Positions 48,401 to 61,630 of a stretch of DNA of 64,000 nt are shown one piece after another. Source of the DNA: Formicarius rufipectus (Eukaryota; Chordata; Aves; Passeriformes; Formicariidae); the NCBI GenBank assembly GCA_013399695.1, contig VXAU01001099.1, forward strand, positions 3,854,241 to 3,918,240, read 5' to 3'. Position numbers and translations under genes: made by a program. The notes under the pieces are model-generated. The model saw only the letters and a program-made list of their open reading frames with translations, did not search any database and was not told the DNA's origin. How positions within the stretch are numbered: the first letter of the stretch is position 1; each line of letters begins with the position of its first letter.

Positions 48401-51400
48401 AACAAGTTGAAAACACAATCCCAGAGAGCACATGAAGGGATAAATGAGCATCAGTGAGATTTACCTTATGTAGACATACACTAAGCAAACTGTCATTGCG
48501 CTAAAGTTTGTGCTGTTCTTCAGGGTTTGCACCGAGCCTGTCTATTTTGGGAGAAGGACTTCCCATCTTGCCCCATGAATGCCAGCTATATTAAGGGACA
48601 TAATTAGTGTTTACTCCTGTGGTCAGTCCATAACAGTATCTTACCTTCAGGCCAGTGCAGAAGTTCTGTGCTGAATTACACCCTCCCACAGGGAGTGCCA
48701 AATGGGTGTAACTCGTGGAAATAATAACCTTCCTAGGACAAAATGGGGTCTGCTCACCTGCAGCAGCTTGGGTGGCTCCACACTGTTCCCTGTGTGGGAC
48801 ATGGAGGTGCTGACCTGAACTGCCTCAGTCATCTTATTTCAGATGTCTGGAGGGGATGTTGTCTTTACCATGTGTATGGTGGCCAGCTCAGTTTTGGTTG
48901 AAAGCTTCAGCTGCTGCCAAAACACAGAAGTGAAGAGGCAAATAGCTGCTGCTGTGGGGAGCACAGCCCGTGCTGCTGGTCTGGAGCAGCAGGGATGGGG
49001 AAGCTGCTCTCCCATCTCTGTGGATAGTGTGGATCCTCAAGAGGAGAGCAGCCTTCCTCACCCAACACTGTAGCACCAGTTATAGTCTTTGTTTTCTGGG
49101 AATGAAATAAACCCCGAGGTGGCTGGGATGAGAGGAGCAGCAGCAGGAGTGTAAGGAGGAGCAGGAAGCATTTGGCTGATGTATGGGAAAGGGAGAGAGG
49201 GCTTACCTTGCCTTCAACAGCATGTGAGGAAGAGTGCGGTGGAGCAGCTGCTGCAGAGCTGAGGGCTTTGGGTACTGACAGGCTGGCGAGTGAAATGATG
49301 ATTCAGTGGCTGGTTTCTGATGTTCAGACTTGCTCACTGAGCTGCTCTAGTTGATAAAAAAATTGATGTTTACTCGGGTGTAAGCATGTTTCTTTCAAAA
49401 ACATGTTTCCTTTCCCTTTCTACCCTCCACCTCTCTTTAGTGCACAGCCTCAGGCAGCAACTGATTCCCAGAGCCTTGGAGATGAACTTCTCAGCACTTT
49501 TCAGCTTCTGCACTTTTGGACCTCACATTTAAACCTTTACTCTTGGCTGGCTTTGTAGGGTGCAGCACATTTCTCAAGTCTGAGGGCATCCTGCACGACA
49601 GGGAAGCATTAAAGTGAAGGAAATAGTTTTTCTGCCCAGCACGTAATTAAACTAGAGAATTCATTGTCTCAGGAGGTTGTAGGCTTATAAATGGATTCAG
49701 AGAGGGATTAAAGGAACTCCAGCAAAAAAAGTTTGCAAAACAGTTTAATTAGAATTTGTTTCAGGGAAAAATTTGAAACCACTGTTTGCCGGAAGAGCAC
49801 CCTGGAGAGCATCACTTGTCAGGTGCCTGAGTGTTATACTCTCTCTGTGAGGTTCCTTCTTCTCTGTGAGGTTGTATCAGTCCTTTCTGGGGGTGGACAT
49901 AGGGTTAACAGGTACAGTGCTCCAGCATGGGTGTTCTCCAGAATCATTCTTGTTTCTTTGTGACTTTTTTTTTTTTCCTGTGGTAATTATGAGGATAAGA
50001 AGCAAAGAGTTAATAGCATAAATAAAGGTGAGACATGTGCATGTATATTCTTGCTGGTCTCAGGAGACCAGCACAGCGAGTCCTCTCTCAAGAAACAGAA
50101 GTAACTTCCTAGGACCTGTGGGCATACGAGTCCTGTGGATGTGGATGTTCTGTTCCTGCTCATAGCTCTTTGTGTGTCCTGGGCCAAACTGGGCTTTAAA
50201 GACAGCATAAATGCATTTTCTTCTGCCTTGACTTACCATATGAGTGTTTTTTTGGCAAAATATTCTAAGCAGCAACACATTTAAGACAATCTGCAAGGTT
50301 TTATTTGAGTAATCTGTAAACAAAATTAGGAGCTTAGTTTGGCAAGTGAAATAGCTACTCTGGAGCTTTTGCTGGTCTCTGATTTTGGGCCAGGTAGGTT
50401 TATTTTTGTAGTTGATATTGCTTATGTACAATGTCATCATGCTGCACCAAACTTCAAATGTGCCACCTATAGTAACATGTAAGGAGTCAGAGTGTTTTGG
50501 GTTTTTATCAAACATGGGAAAATAGTGATGTGTAAGTGTATTGCAATCTTGATTTCTTTTACAACTTCTTTAAGCGCTTAACAACTGCAAAACCCCAACT
50601 TCAAACACTTCCTGCAACTACTTAGGGATTAATATGAATTAAGATAATTCAAATGTTGGCATGTAGCTACGAGTTGGGCTTTAAAAAAGAAATCTTTGCA
50701 AAATGAAAGGATTTAGGTTTTTTTTCCCCTAATAAAAACAAACAGCTGAGTCTCCCATATGGTATTCTCTTGTAAAATATTTACATTTGAAAGGCGCCCA
50801 GACTCCCTGCAATAGAATACAATTTAAACAATGAGCCTTAGTGAAAAAAGAAATCCACCCTATTGTTGTGGGTTCTGATCACAAAGCTTTTTAGCATGAA
50901 CCTTCACCCTCCGACTCCTCTGTGCTCAGTGTTAGGCTATCCTCTTAGTGTTGGAAGATTTTCCATGTTGAGTAACTCAGTGTTTCCCTTTCTGAAGAAA
51001 TAATAATTTTCATCTAAGTTCAACCTGATGCATGTCAAAGGGTGTGTGACAAGAAGGATATTGTGAAGAAATTGAGGGGACAAAAAATGGTAGAAGGGAA
51101 CAAACTATTAGTATATGAAGTTTTGTCATGGTTCACTGCTTTGAACTGCAGAAAAAGCTGGCTGTAGGAGGGTGTCCTTGGAAGCACCATCTCTCCTTGG
51201 TTAGTGGAAGCAGTTTCCTTGGCTGTGTGGCTGCCAGAGTCTGTCTTTCTTACCCTACTCTAAGGATAAATGTTAACTTTCCAGCTGGAATTCCTCTGTT
51301 TGCTTTCACAGTGAAAACAGAACTAACCATTCTGGTAATGTTATTAAAAAATATTTGTCATGTCAAAAAGTCTTGCTGCCTGTAATTATGTTTAAACATC

Positions 51401-53019
51401 CCAAACTGAATAGCAACATTCAAACTCGGCTAAAGTATTTGATTAGACTCAGTTAATAGTTACTAATGGCTGTGCAGCTTTTATGTAGGACTCGAGGGAG
51501 AGAATGGGGGAATTAATGGCGAGCGTATTTGGAAAGCAGTGAATGACTGAGGAGTATGAGGTCTTGAACCTCATCCTGTCCTGTGCGAGGAGCAGGGCAG
51601 GGAAGGGTTGGGCCAGGCCTGTTTCATAAAGCAAAAGGTCTGATTTTACCAGATTAAGGCAAGGTCTTAATAGAAAACAAAACAGTTTTTATGTCTGATG
51701 AATGCAAGGGTGATGGGAGTTTCTTTTTTTTTTTTAATTTTAAAAAGTTCCTGTTTTGTCTCAAGCCCACAGCAGTCTCCTTGCTGGCTGTGTTGCTGCT
51801 GACGTTACGCTCTGCAGAGCAATGGGGAGCTCAGTCTGCAGTGTTTCAGCAGATATGGGCTCTTTCATGGTGCCGGACACACCGTCGCCTGACTTTCCCA
51901 GACACCCACGGTAGTGTTCTCAGGCCCTGTCTCTGGGGAGTTGTATGACCAGTAACACCAGCAGTGCTGCTAAAGCAGCCCATCACTCCCTAAGGTAGAT
52001 TGGGTAGTTGAAGGTGCTTTTTACAGAAAAGGCTGTTGTCCAGGTCATGAGCAATCCCTCAGCGATGCCACGGCAGGGCTTAACGCTGGGGCACTGTACT
52101 TGTAACTGTATTGGTATACAATCACACCCCTGTCCAGCGGTCACACATGGAGGAACACTTGGCAATTAGAGATAGCTGTGCAGTTTTACTTTTCTTTTTA
52201 TATCCCACTCTTTCCAAGGTCCCTTGTTGCAAGCTCCCCTGCAGTCCATGAGGATGTAGGAGTGTGTTATGAAGGAAGCTGTTTTACCTTGTGCAAAGCC
52301 ACTGTGACATCCCACAGAAGTTGTTTCCAGCACAACTTTGTTCTCTCTCCTGTTTCTTTTCCTGTTTTTTTCCATTCTGAGTGTGTGCTTTCCTAGTCGT
52401 AGTAGAGTATTTCCCTTTTGAATTATTTATCAGCTCCATCCAGTGTGTGTTTTCTCAGGAATAAATATGAACTCCTGATAGGAAGATGGTTTTATGCTTT
52501 TTGGCAACCGCCACAAGATGGTCAAAAAAAGCTGCATCTTTTAATTGTATGCAATGTTTGGACTTCAGGAATACATTCTATTCAGAAATAACGTGTTGCT
52601 AGCACCTTGAGAAAAGCCATGAGACTAAAGAATGCTTGTTTGTTGCTTAAGAAAAGGATTCTAAGGATAGTGTTTATGACACGTGATGCTTGAGATAAAC
52701 TTGTTATTGGGGTGTGAAGCAGCATGCTGGTTTACTTGCTGTTTTGAATGGAGGAATTCAAAGTTCTGGGTTTACAAATGCATTCTTAATTCAAAGAAAG
52801 ATTCTCGACAAATCAGAATACATGAGCAGGTTATCGGTGTGCTAAACTGATGGTGTCTGTGAACAAGTTCCAGTGGTGCATTTCTGACAGAAGTGCTAGA
52901 AACTAGTGACCATTTTAAAAGCAATTCAGGAGAGGCACAACGATATTGTACTGGAAAGGAAAGCACCTGGCATGGTTACATTGATTTCAGAGACTTGCAT
53001 CACCCGCCTGTGTTTTCGG
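45467..53019. other. AT-rich intronic sequence
   Basis: No gene is supported. A 151-codon ATG-initiated minus-strand frame lies at 50060-50515. A 12-bp perfect palindrome TTAAGCGCTTAA lies at 50570-50581. TCTCTGTGAGGTT is repeated with a 19-base period at 49842 and 49861. Homeodomain-like TAATTA/TTTAATTAG sequences occur around 49645-49755. No named repeat found. Confidence 0.45.
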
Positions 53020-53270
53020 ACAGGTCTGGAGGGGACAGCAGGAAGATAATAGCAAGTTCAGGGGGTGCTGCTTGCGGCAAAAGAAAGGCAGAGCAGCGAT
53101 TTAACCCCTTGCTGGCTGCTGCCTCTCTCCGTGCCATGTGGTGCCCGGGAGCAGCTGCCGGCGGCTCCGAGCACCGGGCGCGGGGAGCACAAAGGCTCAG
53201 CCGCACGGGGGTTGTGGCCTCATGTTAATGGGGCTGCCGCTTATTGTGTGGCTGCCATGGCACTTCCCCT
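53020..53270. promoter_or_regulatory. CpG-rich patch, candidate regulatory element
   Basis: A core of dense CpG (53126-53215, including CCGGCGGCTCCGAG and CCGGGCGCGGGG) lies in AT-rich intron. ACAAAGG (TCF/LEF type) at about 53189 and TTATTGTG (SOX type) at about 53240 flank it. The ATG at 53136 opens only 30 codons, with no donor in a useful place. It may be an enhancer, a minor promoter or a decayed CpG island. Confidence 0.35.
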
Positions 53271-55539
53271 GCTTTGTCTAGGGTCCTGACTAACCTAATA
53301 CTCTCTTTAAAAGGCTTCCTTGCACAAGGAAGAATTACGAAATCAAACTTTCTCTTTTATTGTAGCAGCTTGTGTTTACTCTTGATGTGCTTGCTCAGAA
53401 AAGCTATTTTTGTCACCGCTGGGGAGAAGAGGTTCCTGCCTGCCCCGTTTAATCAGAGTTTCAAATGGTTGTTTTCTAGGGGACAAAAAGAAAAAAAAAG
53501 GGAAAAAATCAGGTCAGCAGTCAAGAGATCTTTTTATGTTGATGGTGACAGTTTTTATTTTGCAGGAGTTATAATCTAGATTAGAGGCAAAAATACTCGG
53601 GGACAGACATCTGACTCTGTAGAGTAAAAAATGTTGTGTTGCTGCAAGGCTGAGTGTAAGTCTTTTTCACTCGACTGCTTTACTGTATTCAGTCATGTAG
53701 GGGTGTAATTTTTTACCATAGATCTTCCCTTTTAAAACCTGTACACATCTCCTTTAAAACTAGCTGTAGGTTGTTGTTCTCTGCCAAGTCAGATGGTGGG
53801 AAGCATGTATTTATTACATGCTTGGGGGTTCCTGTTATAGTCCCCCAACAATAATGTGAATAAACACAGCAGAATAACTATGATTAATTTTGATAATAGT
53901 AATAACTAAAAAAATCTGTCCTTAGATATCTAGAAGATATCTATGTATGTATGCATATATGTATATATATATGTACGTATGTCTGTCTATCTAAATAGTA
54001 GATCTCTTATCTGCAGCAGAAAATAAATCTAATTCTGAAAGGGTATCAAAGATGAAGCATTGTCCTCCTGTTCCAAAAGCACAAGCTCTTTGCTAGCAAC
54101 ATCTGTTCAAATTTGTCTGTGCTTATTAACTTAAAGCTGACCTGTAGTAGGTATTTGGGCAGTCCTTTTCAGGATGGTGAAGGGCAGCAGTGCTCATACA
54201 TACTGGCCAATTCATTATAATTAGTTCTGCAAACTGGGAAATCTAGAAGAGCAAAGGTTGATTAAGCACAGGATAATCAGAGCTGCAAAATTCAGTAAAA
54301 TGCTATTTGGTTTTAACTGTGCCCAAGGGATACCTAGGGGAAAAGCAGATTATAGATACATCATGGTAGAGGCAGTGCTATGTAGTCATGTCCAGAATTA
54401 TTCCCAATGTTTTTATTCAAGTCTTCAGTTAAACTTGCCCTTTGGTTAGGTAGATTTAATTTGAGATTCAAGTGCCAGAATGAGTAACATATATTTCAGG
54501 TTCTTGTATCCATTGTCTCTAGATGGTGCCTAAAACTGAGATGCCTGCAATAACCATGTGCTTGTTAAAAATCTTTGTTAGGTTTTCATTCAGAAAATGA
54601 TAAATGGATGGGCAGGAACAGGAAACATTTAAATTCTAGGAACATAAAAGCCTCATGTGGCAGCAGAAGCAGAATAGCGGCTCTTTGCCAAGTGCCTGGG
54701 CCAGACGCAGGGCCCTGAGCACCCCCACGCTCCTGCGATGCCAGCGCTCGGCCACATGGTGAAATTCTAGCTCGCCAACTCTGTCTCATTACTTGGAGAA
54801 TCTGTTTCAAATTTACTTACATAAAAACACCACAACTTACTAAATATGGCTCATTACCAAGTTTAAAGGATATCTGTAATGGATATTTCTGAAACTTGCA
54901 GGTAATGGAGGCTACCCTTTGTAGAGTTACCTAAAATGACCCTTTGCCTGTTTAAACCATATAACACCACCACTGCAAAATCAATTATAAGGATATTTTA
55001 AAGGAAACATACATTGATTAAGAGACTCCTGGGATCCTTTAGTTGTGGTTCAGCTTTGTCACGAAGATGATGCTGTCAAGTGTCTGATGTATCACAACTG
55101 GATCTTGCACAGTGGGACACCCATGTTTCGTCTCTCCAGATGCATATGGAAGCCCAGTACCTCAGACAGAGGTCACTGGTGTGGCCTATTGTTCTGCATC
55201 AACATATCCCCTTTTGAAATGCTGCTTACCAGAGTTGGTGGTAGGTTTTTGCAAAGCAAATCAGAAAATATGGACCTCAAGAGGTTGCCTCATCTATCCC
55301 CTGCTTCCTGGTGGGGACAGTGACTCTTGTGTTATGCATGGCAGTTCCAGCAAGGAGATGGCCACAGCCCTTGCAGTGGTGTCTATTCCAGCACTTCACT
55401 CTGCACCATTTTCAAATGTTTTCCCTAAAACTGTATCTCATATGCAGAAATTTAAACAGTAATCTGCAAGTTTGAAGCTGTCCTTCCATGAACTTGTTTG
55501 AAAACCCATAGTGTGTCTTTCCATAGTCCTCTCTGATGA
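53271..55539. other. AT-rich intronic sequence
   Basis: Holds a TATG/TGTC-type microsatellite at 53941-53992. No gene or recognisable mobile element seen. Confidence 0.5.
53941..53992. repeat. (TATG)n/(TA)n microsatellite
   Basis: An imperfect run of TATG, TATA and TGTC units, with a short pure (TA) core near 53963-53972. Likely length-variable. Confidence 0.85.
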
Positions 55540-55645
55540 AATAACCCCAGCTCTTACAGCCTTTCTCAGGACCTTGTGTGCTCTGGACCTCTGCACATTC
55601 GCACTCTTCTTTTCTGGCCTCTCTCCAATATATCTATATCTCTGG
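55540..55645 (-). mobile_element. decayed CR1 fragment, minus orientation
   Basis: CCCCAGCTCTTACAGCCTTT near 55545 and TGGCCTCTCTCCAATATATC near 55616 match, in order, the reverse complement of the CR1 region 5' of the terminal 300 bases (ccagctctctcagcctttc ... tggactctctccagtag). The middle is poorly preserved, so this is an old insertion lacking its 3' end. Confidence 0.5.
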
Positions 55646-55654
55646 GGGAACTCT

Positions 55655-55734
55655 TTGGTTGGTTGTGGGTTTTTTGTTTGTTTGTTTGTTTGTTTTTGGT
55701 TTGTTTTTGTTTTTGTTTTGTTTTTTTTTTTGTG
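55655..55734. repeat. (TTTG)n low-complexity tract
   Basis: GGTTGGTTG followed by five TTTG units and longer T runs. Directly follows the decayed CR1 fragment. Confidence 0.9.
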
Positions 55735-57411
55735 AGTTGCCTGGTTACAGAGTGTTTGCAAACAGTTGATTGCGTAAAATAGAAGACAAAATTGAAGAAT
55801 TAACATTTCATTATTCAACTAATTCAGCTTGTTCCAGGTGGCCCAATGCCAGTTTAATGAATGTTTTGTAATTCTGATGGAAGAGATTGGGATGCCTTCA
55901 TTTCCCAAATGTTGTAATTCACTTATTGTCTCTTTACTCTTTCCTTCTCCATTCTGTAGTATTTACTTGCTGCTTGTTTTCAAATGGATTTTTTGATAGC
56001 TGAGAATGAAACAAAGACATCCAGCACAAGAAGGTGGAAATTTACTGACTGCTCCATTCCATCCCAGCTACACATGATTTATCTCTATGGTCATTTGCAG
56101 ACCAGCTCCCCTCTCTGCTTTCTAACTCTGTTATTGTTGCAGTAGTCTGAGACATAAGAAAACTTCTCTTGCTTCCTTGCTATGTTGAGATGGCATCCTA
56201 GCTTTTCCTTTGTGTCCGAGGACAAAAAATTCAGCCACAGAAATAACCTGAACTTAATTTTTTTTTTTTTTGTTTTGTGAATGTAAATCTTGAATGGCTG
56301 TTTGCTGACAGCAGCCATCCTTATGGCTCTGAGAACCGAATATGGTCCTGCTTGTTTATAATAAAAAAGAAAACCCACAGAGTTTGGACTTTCCGTGGTG
56401 TTATCTTTTGGTTGCTGATCTGCCCGATGGTTTTCAAATTACGTTTTCGAAAAAGTTAGTCATAAGGCATCTGCTGAAGGATTTTTGGCCTAAGCAGTTT
56501 GGCAAAGTGCTGGTTTTATGGGATGTATATCTGGGTTCTTGACTGTTATTGCTTCTACTGACTTATTGTCTCTGTGCTGATTTGCAGTTCTGACTTGTGG
56601 TTACCTGCAGTAATAACTTTGGCCCTTTCCACTGAACAAATGGCCCAGTGTCAGAAGTAGAGTTGCAGAGAGATTGCAAATCAGGGCCACATGTATAGAC
56701 TTAATATTTGCAGGAGTATGGATTGAAGGCTCATTTCTGTCAGGGGAAGATGCCAAACAGGACAGAACCTCATGGGAGCCAAAAGTTTGGGTTGTGCAGT
56801 GAAAACGCTCCAGTTGAAGTCATGCTGAGATGACTTGGAAGAGCAGTTCTTACCTAAGCTGGCAACAAGACTGTGAAAAAACATCTCAAAAAGCAGAGCC
56901 CTTTAGGAGGGAGAAGCAGCGACCCTTGCAGTTGTTCAAGCCTCTGAACAAAACAACCTCCTGTGATGGCTGCATCTCTTCTTTAAGTGTTCATGGGTTT
57001 GCAGCAAAATGTGACAGAAATTTTCATTAAGTTAGTACTGTAGAATAAATTTCTGTCATAGCTGTGTGCAGAAAAAAAAGACTAAAAAACGCGAAACTTT
57101 CCCAAATTCAGAGCAGTATCTTGGGATGATGAAATAGATGATGGAGACCTGTGCATGACTGTCCCTTCTTCTGCAAGATTAGTAGCCACAGGGTGTGATG
57201 TGGTGACAACAGACATTTCCTGGCTGGGCTGTAATTCTTAGAGTAGAATATTTTTGCATGCCTCAGATATGATAAGATCTGAATGTCTTCTTCCCTTCTG
57301 AAGGAAACCATCTACCTGACCAATCCTTTTGTTCACTTACTAACTGTGCTCAGCACTTTGCAATCCACAGTTGACTAAGTGATAGAGAACAGACAGTGTG
57401 GACTTTCAGTT
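55735..57411. other. AT-rich intronic sequence
   Basis: No gene, repeat family or RNA gene is recognised here. Confidence 0.5.
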
Positions 57412-57413
57412 TT

Positions 57414-57506
57414 GAGAAATGCAAGTGGTGGAAAGGACCATATGCTGTTCCTTCATTTTTTGAGAAATGCATGTGGTGGAAGGGACCATATGCTGTTCCT
57501 TCATTT
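57414..57506. repeat. 48-bp direct tandem duplication
   Basis: GAGAAATGCAAGTGGTGGAA at 57414 recurs as GAGAAATGCATGTGGTGGAA at 57462. Each is followed by ACCATATGCTGTTCCTTCAT with one further mismatch, giving two nearly identical units. The period is a multiple of three, so an open frame through it has a 16-residue repeat, but that frame (57379-57579) has no other support as a gene. Confidence 0.92.
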
Positions 57507-60500
57507 GGAGCTCAGGACACTCAGAAATGCTGAGGAACACCCAGCTGGTGCATGCTGCTACATGGACAGTGGCAAATAGTGTGAAAGGGTGAGTGACCCT
57601 GTACTGAGAGACAGTGAGTGTGAAGGAGCTGATGTTTGCACATGGTGCATTTCACTTGTTGCACTTTGGAGTGGCGCCATGAAAGCCCAGAGCACCCATT
57701 TGTGGGGTGTGTGCATGGGTCATTTCAGCATCATCCCAAAGGATGCACTTGGGTGCCCATAAACCCCCTTGGCAGCACAAGCCAAAGCACAGTAAATGGG
57801 AACAGTTGGGAGATTTCTTCAGAAGTGCTTTCTGGACCTGTGCTGTGCTGCTGAAGTTGCTGCACCTGCTCTCACCCTTGTGAAGTGAGGGGGCACTGCC
57901 CTCCTGGCCAGCTTATCACTCCACTTCCTCTAATCAGTGGTAATTACTGCTGTGGCTCTGAGGGACGAATACACATCTGAAACTCTCCTTTACTTCTCTT
58001 TCCTCAGTGTAACACATTTGTCTCTGGCACCATCTCTAAAGCTCCACCTAGCAGTGCAGCCCGTACCATCGGCCGTGGGGCTTGTGCTCTCCCCCTCAGC
58101 CAGGTGAAGAGCACCCAGCTTCCCCTGCCTGGCCCCTCCACCTCCTCCCCTCCCCGGGAGCTGTGTGCACACATCAGCACTGCTCCCACTCAAGTGCTTG
58201 CTATTTTGGAAAAGAGCAGAGAGGATATCAGCCCCTGTGTGGAGCACTTACTGGAAGTGCCTCACTGACTCACAGCAATTACTGGGGTATCTGAGGTTAG
58301 GGGAGTGATGAGTAATTGAGGTCTTTTTCACTTCAGGGATGCCAGATCCTGTTTCCTTATGCACCCTATGGAGAGAAGTAATTTGCAAGCCTTAAGTAAA
58401 GAATTTATAATGCATGGATTTTTTTTCCCCTCAACAATACTAGCAGTGTGTCTAAAATGTTCCTTTCTGTTGGCTGGGAGTGTCAGCAGGGGCAGAGTGT
58501 TGCACACTGCATCCTCTATGAGAAGGGTGCAGGGCTCTATTCTCTACCAGGCTGCCAAAATTGTCCCAAGACGTGACCTTTCCCTGCATGGCCCCTTGGA
58601 AATTTATTGTATCACATACAACACAGGGTCATGCCAAAACGTTACCTCTGGGCCAGCATCCGTGTAGCAAGAGCCCAGTGAAACCAGGGAGGCTAAGATT
58701 CTTGCTGAAAATCTTCCAAGAGTGCTGTCTGCCTCTTCTTTATCAACTGGTGAGCCGCGTCCTCGGCAGAGTAATGATTGATGCCTGCTAGCAGACATTC
58801 CTGGGAATACAAATCCCCACACCGCCGTGTTATGCATTCATAAAGCAATTACCAAAATGGAGGTGATCTTGCTGAGCATATAATTTGGATGCTGAATAAT
58901 CTCTACTCGAATGTGGTATCAGTGCTGACTGAAGGAGGTGTTTTTCATGCCTGAACATGTGTACCTTAGAGTAGAGAATACAGCCCAGCAGCTCTGGTAG
59001 CTAAAGCTTATCAGTTCTGTGCACCCACAGACAAGAGTCCATTTACTGCAGTTGCCTCACCTTCCTGAAGCAGGTTCTGTTGCAGAATTACTTAGCAATT
59101 ATCTGACACTTTCTATTCCCATGGATTATGGCAATTCCATCAGATACACCAGATGGTTGTTCCTACTTTTGTTTTTAGGCTCAGCATGATTTTACTATGG
59201 GCTTTTCCATGTGTCTGTAAAAGCCAGGGCAAGTTTGGCTGTCATTAGTATCTTGCCCACCTTCCATCACCAGCTTTTCTTTCCTTTTTTTGCGATGCCT
59301 GCTGTGGCATCTCCTCCTGGAGGATGCCTGCCACAAGGGACTGGAGCTGTAGGCCATACCCATTTAATTCTTGAACTAAAAATACAGAGATGTCATTCCA
59401 GTCATTTCTACCCTGAGGCCAGACAGGCTTGTAGGGTTTTTATCATGTAATGAAATGCTTCCAGTGACACAGTCTAAATGAAGAATAATAACTTATGCTT
59501 ATAACTCTTGTGGAAATAAATTCAAAACTGAAATGTAATTAAAATTGCTTTTAAAGGAGGAGAAATCATGCTGAATTAAAACTATGGAAAATTTCTTTTT
59601 AAACACTCACTTTTCTGAAGAATGTTGGGTTTGGTTCTGATTCATTGAAGTAATGAGAGGCTTTCAGAGATCAGTGTTTGTCCAAAAAACACTGGCTTCC
59701 AGTTATGCAGACCACATGGAACCTGAGTGGATGAGACCGTTCACTGGATACCAGGTTTTGGTGTCACTATTTAAAAGTCAGTCAAGCAAAGAACCTTTGT
59801 TTGAATAAAAGCCTTCATCCTAAGCTCTGGGCAGAGTAGAAATGGGGCTGAAGTGTGGTTTGTAGGGTCACACCTTCACCCTTTATTCTCCTCAGGGTGA
59901 AGGCAAAGTGACCTGTGGCAGCTCCAGGGTTTGTTGCTTTCCTGGACTGTGTAAAGTGTGGGTTCACAAGACAAACCTCCTCTGGCATCACACTTCCTGA
60001 AACTTTCAGAACTTGGAGAGTGTCTTCTATCACACTTATAAAGCTTCAGATCTAAACCGAAAAATGAGCCAAATTAAAACTTTTTTTCACCCTTGGTGGA
60101 TTGTGTTTATGCAGGGTGGATTTCTGACATTATTTTTTGGGGTTTAAACCAGGCACCCATCATGGCCCTTGGACCTTCCCCACCCCAAGCAGGGCACTGG
60201 GGCACTGACCCTGGGCAGACTCAGCTTTCTGCACCAGTGCCCATTCAGCCAAAGCCTGGTAATTGTGCAGTCAATTAGTCTTTGTTGGGAGCATCTGTGA
60301 CAAAATACACTTTGTTTTAATAACAATCATTATTTGTAAAGCCACTAAAAATTAAAACAGATGCAGCCATTATGTAGCTGCTTACATTTGTGTGGCTCTA
60401 CCGGCTTTCTTCAGTCATGGGTGAAATTGTAGCTTGTTCAGGGAATATGACAGACCCCTTAATATGGTGATCAGGCAAAATATTTTCACCTTGCTGCCTT

Positions 60501-61561
60501 CACACAGAGGAGCTCACACACACTTGTGCTCCCAGTGGCTCAGAGCGAGACAATGAGCTGACAGATTCCTGAATTCAAAATAAGTTCAAGTCAGCCTCAA
60601 AGGCAGTGATGGGAGGGAAGCCTGTCTCTCTCTCTCTTTCCCCCTCATCACTCTTGCGAGTGTTAGGTCTTGCTAAGGCTCCAAATTAAATTATAATTTT
60701 CAGGTTATAGTTCTGTGAGCATTTTTGAAAAAATATTATCCCAGGAACTCCATTAGAAAAAAGTTTCCTCCATCATTAGCAGTGGGAGTGCATTTTCTAT
60801 TAGTTACAGTACCAGGAGTTACTGTTCTTACTTTGTTCAGAGACCACTGAACATTTTTCAAGGGAAAAATGCCTGGAAAAAAAGCATGTCAGCTGAATGC
60901 TCATATAACAGTACAGGAAATGCTGTTTGAAAATATCTAAGTCATGACTGGAAAGACATCAATGTCTTGTCTCAGAGCCTGGAATTATATTCCATTTTCT
61001 TAACATGCTCATTGCCAGGTAACACTGCAGAGGTGAGATAAGAAACATTTATATCTGCTATGAGAAGGAATGGGGACTTGTTCAAAGTTTTTATTGTATC
61101 ATTATCTGAAGAATTTGAGAGACTAGGAAAGGACTTAAGTAAAAGAGGTGTCTCCGTTTAGTACATGCCACATGTGCTTTTTCCAAATTGCCCCCTATTT
61201 GCCTAAAGTTCCCTTTTGGTGCACAGTCCATGCCACGAGCTCTTATGAACAGCAAGGTCTCTGTTCTTCATTGTCTAAAGAGAACAGCAATGGGATTCTC
61301 TTCCTTTTCTAACCTTCATCCTCCATGTCAGAGCCTCCTTCAGAAATTGGTCTTTCTCATCTGTTCCTACTGCCTCCCTGTCTCTGACTGCTCCCTGAAG
61401 TTACACTTCTCAGTAACAACCTCTGGTTATGGGTATTGTGCATCACAGGGAGCACCAGGATATAGAAAAACAGAGAAATCCTTGTTGTGATCTTTATCTG
61501 TCCTTCATTTTCCTTTCTTGATGTTTCCTACTGTGCCCAGTTCAGTCAGTACCTGAGCACT
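57507..61561. other. intronic sequence, no gene seen
   Basis: Moderate GC around 58000-58200 without exon structure. A short CT tract near 60625-60642. No mobile element or RNA gene recognised. Confidence 0.5.
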
Positions 61562-61630
61562 GCCATTAAAATCAGTGGCATGAACAATGTCAGGAAGAGC
61601 TACTCACCTGAGGAAGAACTAAAGCATGGC
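61562..61630. mobile_element. possible MITE-like relic
   Basis: GCCATTAAAATCAGTGGCAT, then GAGCTACTCACCTGAGGAAG and AACTAAAGCATGGC follow the order ccattgaaatcaatgg, ctactcacatgagtaag of the hairpin family. Strongly diverged. Confidence 0.3.
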
